DNA of 8,990 bases. Origin: Succinivibrionaceae bacterium. GTDB lineage: Bacteria > Pseudomonadota > Gammaproteobacteria > Enterobacterales > Succinivibrionaceae. Shown here piece after piece: positions 5,441 to 8,990 of the stretch (the first letter of the stretch is position 1; each line of letters begins with the position of its first letter). The notes beneath the pieces were generated by a model, which saw only the letters and a program-made list of their open reading frames with translations, was not told where the DNA came from and did no database searches. Made by a program: the position numbers and the translations under genes. The stretch covers positions 1 through 8,990 of the forward strand of contig DMTG01000248.1 of NCBI GenBank assembly GCA_003477345.1, written 5' to 3'.

Positions 5441-7855
5441 ATGAAAAATAAGCTCAAACACAGTCAAATTGCTCTGCTGGGCAGTTTGCTTTTAAGTGCA
5501 GGTGTATTATGTTCACCTCAGGTTCAGGCAGCTGATTCTTTCGTAATCAACGACATTGTAGTCCGCGGACTTAGCAGAATCAGTCTGGGCGCAGTTTTAC
5601 TCGCAATGCCGGTAAAACCTGGAGATACATACACAGATGATGTTTCTGCACTGACCATGAAACGTCTATATTCGACAGGCGATTTTGAAAATATTACTCT
5701 TTCAAGAGAAGGCAATAATGTCGTAGTTACTGTCAAGGAAAGACCTACCATCAGTGAAGTTGAGTATGTAGGCAACAGTCAGATTGATACAGACGCTTTA
5801 AAGAAAGTGGTTGAAGAGCAGGGCCTGCGCACAGGTGAGCCTTTAAACGCACAGACTCTTGCAGTTATCAAGAAATCACTCGAGGACTTCTATCACGCCA
5901 GCGGCATGTATCAGGCCAAGGTAAATCCTGTAGTAACCCAGCTGCCGCGTAATCGTGTAAACATCAGATTCGACCTGTCTGAAGGTGTCAACGCAGAAAT
6001 CAAGCAGATTAACATTTTAGGCAACAAGAGCTTCAGCGAAGAAGTACTGCTGGCTCAGATGCAGCTGCGCGATGATGTTCCCTGGTGGAACTTTATGGCC
6101 AATCAGCGTTATGACAGCCAGAAGTTCAGAGGAGATCTGGAATCTTTAAGAACCTATTATCTTGATAGAGGCTACGCCAACTTCAAAATTGACTCCACTT
6201 CTGTAGAAATGACTCCTGACAAGAAGGGCATTTATCTTACCATCGCTCTTAACGAAGGCAACTGCTATACCATTGGATCTACCAATGTCAGAGGCAATAC
6301 TCTCAAGTATGGCGACATGATCAAGGATCTCATTGATATTGAACCTGGTGAAATCTATTCACAGTCAAGAATTACTCAGAATGAGCAGACCATCAAAGAC
6401 TTCCTGGGTAAATACGGCTATGCAAATTCAGTTGTAAAAGCCTATCCTCAGTTCAATGACAAGGAAAAGAAAGTTGATCTGCAGTTTAACATTGAGCCGG
6501 GCTCCCGCGTATATGTAAGTCAGGTAGTGATTAACGGCAACGTCGGCACTGACGATACCGTTATCCGCCGTGAAATCCGTCAGATGGACGGCACCTGGCT
6601 GTCAAGCGAGGCAGTGGACGTTTCCAAGAAGCGCTTAAACCGCACCGGCTATTTTGAAACTGTAGAGATGGATGTAAAGCCGTCAGGCACTACAGGCGAC
6701 GTGGTTAACGTTGAAACCAAGGTTAAAGAGCGTCCTACCGGTGCTATTTCCGGCGGCCTTGGCTACGGTACCGACTCAGGCTTCCTGGTTCAGGCCAGTA
6801 TTTCTCAGAGCAACCTGTTCGGCTGGGGAACCAAGGGTGTGATTTCCGCTTATGAGAACGACTACCGCAAGCATGCCGAAATCGCTTATACCGATCCGTA
6901 CTTTACCGTAGACAACATCAGCCTCGGCGGCAGAATCTACTATGACAAGTACGACGGTGACGACGATGATGTGGTCGATTACGACAGCACCAAGGTCGGC
7001 GCAGACGCTACCTTAGGCTATCCACTGAGTGAGACCTGGCGCGTCGACTATACTCTTGGCATTGAGCACGTAAAGATTAAAGAGACCGGCAGCGAATTTG
7101 CCCAGGGTGCGAAATTCTGGCAGGATTACAACGGTAATATGTCGGATCGTTCAGAAACCTTCCTTGACTATACTGCACAGGTAGCCTTTACCCGCAATAC
7201 TCTCGACAGAGCAGTGTTCCCGACCAGCGGCAGCAAGCAGACAGTATCTGGTATGGCTACTGTTCCAGGCTCTGATCTGCAGTACTACAAGCTCTCTGCT
7301 ACAACCTCTCATTACTTTGCTCTGGACAGAAACCATGACTATGTCTTCAGCTTCCGTGCAAGAGGCGGTTATGCTGACGGCTATGGCACCATCCACGGAC
7401 ACGATGCCAGACTGCCATACTGGGAGAACTATTATCTGGGCGGTTCCGAGTGGCTGCGCGGCTTTGACCACAACAGCGTAGGTCCAAGAGCAACCTACAA
7501 GAGTTCTAATAGTGATACTTCAATCGGCGGTAACGCCTACTGGGCAACTTCGGTTGAGTTCTATCTGCCTACACCGTTTATTTCTGAGACCTATCGCAAT
7601 CAGATCAGATCATCTGTGTTCTTAGATACCGGTGCTCTCTGGGATACTCATGAAAGTGACTATGAGGCTATCGCCAAAAAGTGGGGTAAGAGCATAGACA
7701 AGCAGGATGCCAGTGACTACCGCGCCTCTGTCGGTGTGGGCATGACCTGGATGTCCCCAATCGGACCTCTGACCTTCTCTCTTGCCAAGGCTATCAAGAA
7801 GAGAGACGGCGACGACACTCAGGTATTCAATTTCAACATCGGCGGCACATTCTAA
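5441..7855 (+). CDS. bamA: Outer membrane protein assembly factor BamA (Omp85 family)
   Basis: BamA is the central, essential component of the BAM complex that folds and inserts beta-barrel proteins into the outer membrane. The 804-residue precursor starts with a Sec signal peptide: a basic N-terminus, a hydrophobic core at about 10-23, and a likely cut after VQA (residue 30). Five POTRA domains should span about residues 32-430. Conserved blocks there are [14 protein letters not shown] (98-111), [15 protein letters not shown] (168-182), RDDVPWW (210-216) and [10 protein letters not shown] (239-248). The barrel begins near [14 protein letters not shown] (436-449) and ends in FNFNIGGTF, with the terminal aromatic residue expected of outer-membrane barrels. 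The loop-6 motif reads LRGF (672-675, with Arg673) instead of VRGF, and the following loop is short. Start choice rests on the signal peptide, since the Shine-Dalgarno sequence is weak. The rseP-bamA-skp-lpxD order is classical. Confidence 0.98.
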   Translation: MKNKLKHSQIALLGSLLLSAGVLCSPQVQAADSFVINDIVVRGLSRISLGAVLLAMPVKPGDTYTDDVSALTMKRLYSTGDFENITLSREGNNVVVTVKERPTISEVEYVGNSQIDTDALKKVVEEQGLRTGEPLNAQTLAVIKKSLEDFYHASGMYQAKVNPVVTQLPRNRVNIRFDLSEGVNAEIKQINILGNKSFSEEVLLAQMQLRDDVPWWNFMANQRYDSQKFRGDLESLRTYYLDRGYANFKIDSTSVEMTPDKKGIYLTIALNEGNCYTIGSTNVRGNTLKYGDMIKDLIDIEPGEIYSQSRITQNEQTIKDFLGKYGYANSVVKAYPQFNDKEKKVDLQFNIEPGSRVYVSQVVINGNVGTDDTVIRREIRQMDGTWLSSEAVDVSKKRLNRTGYFETVEMDVKPSGTTGDVVNVETKVKERPTGAISGGLGYGTDSGFLVQASISQSNLFGWGTKGVISAYENDYRKHAEIAYTDPYFTVDNISLGGRIYYDKYDGDDDDVVDYDSTKVGADATLGYPLSETWRVDYTLGIEHVKIKETGSEFAQGAKFWQDYNGNMSDRSETFLDYTAQVAFTRNTLDRAVFPTSGSKQTVSGMATVPGSDLQYYKLSATTSHYFALDRNHDYVFSFRARGGYADGYGTIHGHDARLPYWENYYLGGSEWLRGFDHNSVGPRATYKSSNSDTSIGGNAYWATSVEFYLPTPFISETYRNQIRSSVFLDTGALWDTHESDYEAIAKKWGKSIDKQDASDYRASVGVGMTWMSPIGPLTFSLAKAIKKRDGDDTQVFNFNIGGTF

Positions 7856-7860
7856 GATAA

Positions 7861-7865
7861 AGGAG
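7861..7865 (+). promoter_or_regulatory. Ribosome binding site of skp
   Basis: AGGAG lies 10 nt before the skp ATG (7876) in the 20-nt gap after bamA. It is followed by an A/T-only spacer, which predicts efficient initiation, in contrast with the poor site of bamA. Confidence 0.8.
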
Positions 7866-7875
7866 TTTTTAAAAA

Positions 7876-8406
7876 ATGTTTAAGAAAATCGCATTAGCTT
7901 CAGCCGTATCATTAATGTTAGCAGCAGCAACCGTACAGGCTGCCGATGCCCCGAAAGCTGCACAGAACAGCGAGCTTGCAGTAGGTGTTATCAATTATGC
8001 GCTTATAATGAATGATATTCCTCAGGCTAAAAAGGCCCGTGAGTCTTTAAGCAAGGAATTCGGTCCTAGAGTTCAGGAACTGCAGTCTATTGAGAATGAA
8101 GGTAAAAAACTTCAGGGCACTCTGGCTACTCTGCAGGGGGACAAGCTTATTGAAGCCCAGCGCAAGATTGCCCAGCTTCAGTCAGACTATCAGCTCAAGG
8201 GGCAGGCACTTCAGGAAGATCAGCGTAAGAGAATGCAGGAAGAAGACATTAAACTTGGTAAAATGGTTCAGAAGGTAATTGATACCATAGCCAAGGAAAG
8301 AGGGCTGAAACTGGTACTGCGCGGTGACGGCGGAATTGCTGCCTACGTTGATCCGTCTGTAGATTTGACAAGTGAAATTATCACACGCGTAAGCAAAGAA
8401 AAATAA
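7876..8406 (+). CDS. skp: Periplasmic chaperone Skp (OmpH family)
   Basis: Skp is a periplasmic homotrimeric holdase that captures unfolded outer-membrane proteins leaving the Sec translocon and keeps them soluble until BAM inserts them. The 176-residue precursor has a clear signal peptide: MFKK, then a hydrophobic core to about residue 19, with a likely cut after VQA (residue 22). The mature N-terminal strand ELAVGVINYALIMNDIPQAKKA (residues 33-54) is typical of the OmpH family. It is followed by a long, Gln/Glu/Lys-rich amphipathic region (about 58-138) that would form the coiled-coil tentacles. The end (about 139-176), with LKLVLRGDGGIAAYVDPSVD, returns to the body domain. It is somewhat longer than E. 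coli Skp (161 residues), mainly from a short Ala/Pro/Lys/Gln-rich segment after the signal peptide. Its place between bamA and lpxD confirms the assignment. Confidence 0.95.
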   Translation: MFKKIALASAVSLMLAAATVQAADAPKAAQNSELAVGVINYALIMNDIPQAKKARESLSKEFGPRVQELQSIENEGKKLQGTLATLQGDKLIEAQRKIAQLQSDYQLKGQALQEDQRKRMQEEDIKLGKMVQKVIDTIAKERGLKLVLRGDGGIAAYVDPSVDLTSEIITRVSKEK

Positions 8407-8418
8407 ACTGTTAATTTC

Positions 8419-8422
8419 AGGA
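8419..8422 (+). promoter_or_regulatory. Ribosome binding site of lpxD
   Basis: AGGA ends 8 nt before the ATG at 8431. The same reading frame contains the skp stop at 8404 and no other ATG, GTG or TTG between, so this start is well constrained. Confidence 0.6.
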
Positions 8423-8430
8423 ATGGTGAC

Positions 8431-8990
8431 ATGCTGTTAAAGGATATTGCTCAGAAGCTAGGAGCAGAGCTAAAAGGCGACGGCGATCTTGATATCGTAA
8501 GGGTTGCCAACTTAAAAACTGCTTCAGAAAATGAAATAAGTTTTCTTTCAGATCCTCATTACAGATCAGTTCTGAGTGAATCAAAAGCAGGAGCAGTCAT
8601 TGTCAGAACCGAAGATGTTCCGCATGCCAACTGCAGCGTACTGATAATGAAAGATCCCTATGTGGGATTTGCCAAAGTAGGGCAGCTGCTTGATACCACC
8701 CCTGCAATTGCCGAGGGAATTCATCCTACCGCTGTTGTAGAAGATGGTGCCGTGATCGGTAAAAATGTCGGAATCGGCGCTCATGCAGTTGTAAGAGCCG
8801 GTGCTCAGATTGGTGATAATGCTCAGATTGGTTCAGGTGTTTCCATCGGCCATAACTGCAAAATCGGTGAAGGTACCAAAATTTATCCGAATGCCTGTGT
8901 ATATCACGGCTGCGAGATCGGCAGCAGATGTACCATACATTCAAACGCTGTAATCGGCAGTGACGGCTTTGGCTTTGCCAATGAAGACGG
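8431..8990 (+). CDS. lpxD: UDP-3-O-acylglucosamine N-acyltransferase, 3'-truncated by the window
   Basis: LpxD transfers a hydroxyacyl chain from acyl-ACP to the 2-amino group of UDP-3-O-acylglucosamine, the third step of lipid A synthesis, in the cytoplasm. My translation gives 186 complete codons with no stop up to the window edge. The first 95 or so residues match the N-terminal uridine-binding domain, including AELKGDGD (12-19) and ISFLSDPHYR (36-45), where Phe38 and Tyr44 are probably the uracil-contacting aromatics. Next come left-handed beta-helix hexapeptide repeats beginning IHPTAVVEDGAVIG and continuing through IGKNVGIGA, IGDNAQIGSG, IGHNCKIGEG and so on. The visible part ends at IGSDGFGFAN, a block characteristic of LpxD rather than LpxA. 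About 155 residues, including the catalytic histidine (His239 in E. coli), lie beyond the window. The expected next genes are fabZ, lpxA and lpxB. The call is firm; completeness cannot be judged. Confidence 0.96.
   Translation, partial: MLLKDIAQKLGAELKGDGDLDIVRVANLKTASENEISFLSDPHYRSVLSESKAGAVIVRTEDVPHANCSVLIMKDPYVGFAKVGQLLDTTPAIAEGIHPTAVVEDGAVIGKNVGIGAHAVVRAGAQIGDNAQIGSGVSIGHNCKIGEGTKIYPNACVYHGCEIGSRCTIHSNAVIGSDGFGFANED

Noticed and set aside
5492..5512. Cysteine at residue 24 of BamA as a lipoprotein cleavage site
   Set aside because: The preceding residues (GVL) do not fit a lipobox, which needs Gly, Ala or Ser just before the Cys. A standard signal peptidase I site (VQA at 28-30) follows.
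7151..7471. Minus-strand open frame (106 codons) opposite the bamA barrel
   Set aside because: The plus strand encodes conserved barrel strands here, and the antisense product shows no motif or ribosome binding site of note.
8581..8944. Two overlapping minus-strand open frames near the window end
   Set aside because: The plus strand is lpxD with hexapeptide repeats in register. The antisense frames are low-complexity mirrors of that repeat.

Overview
The window is a continuous, plus-strand run of nine housekeeping genes in the order pyrH (5' end missing) - frr - uppS - cdsA - dxr - rseP - bamA - skp - lpxD (3' end missing). This is the conserved proteobacterial cluster linking translation and nucleotide supply to isoprenoid, phospholipid, lipid A and outer-membrane-protein biogenesis. 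Every protein resembles its Gammaproteobacteria counterpart along the visible length, with catalytic residues intact. The organism is therefore a Gram-negative (diderm) gammaproteobacterium. Moderate base composition with frequent AGA arginine codons would fit a Succinivibrionaceae/Aeromonadales-type bacterium, but that finer placement is a guess from general impression and needs a tree.

Layout: 1-597 holds the C-terminal four fifths of UMP kinase, followed after 13 nt by ribosome recycling factor (611-1168). After 14 nt comes a very tightly packed block: uppS (1183-1932), cdsA (1932-2792), dxr (2792-3985) and rseP (3986-5368). The first two junctions here are TAATG overlaps and the third is a direct TAA-ATG abutment, so these four genes are almost certainly co-transcribed and translationally coupled. 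A 72-nt AT-rich gap (5369-5440), the largest in the window, separates rseP from bamA (5441-7855). A possible sigma-E-type promoter overlaps the end of rseP. skp (7876-8406) follows with a strong ribosome binding site, and lpxD starts at 8431 and runs off the end. No stretch over 100 bases lacks a gene.

How they fit together: Dxr commits carbon to the MEP isoprenoid pathway and UppS builds the undecaprenyl carrier lipid from isoprenoid units. CdsA makes CDP-diacylglycerol for phospholipids. LpxD acts early in lipid A synthesis. BamA and Skp fold and deliver outer-membrane proteins. RseP is the intramembrane protease that releases sigma-E when outer-membrane assembly fails. The placement of dxr between cdsA and rseP matches the Vibrio/Pseudomonas arrangement rather than that of E. 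coli, where dxr lies between frr and uppS.

I looked on both strands for mobile elements, CRISPR arrays, RNA genes, broken genes and unexplained open frames and found none I can support. I do not see a previously undescribed system. The points worth a second look are modest: the candidate stress promoter before bamA, an acidic insertion in RseP, a shortened BamA loop 6 with a variant motif, and starts of uppS and bamA that lack clear Shine-Dalgarno sequences.
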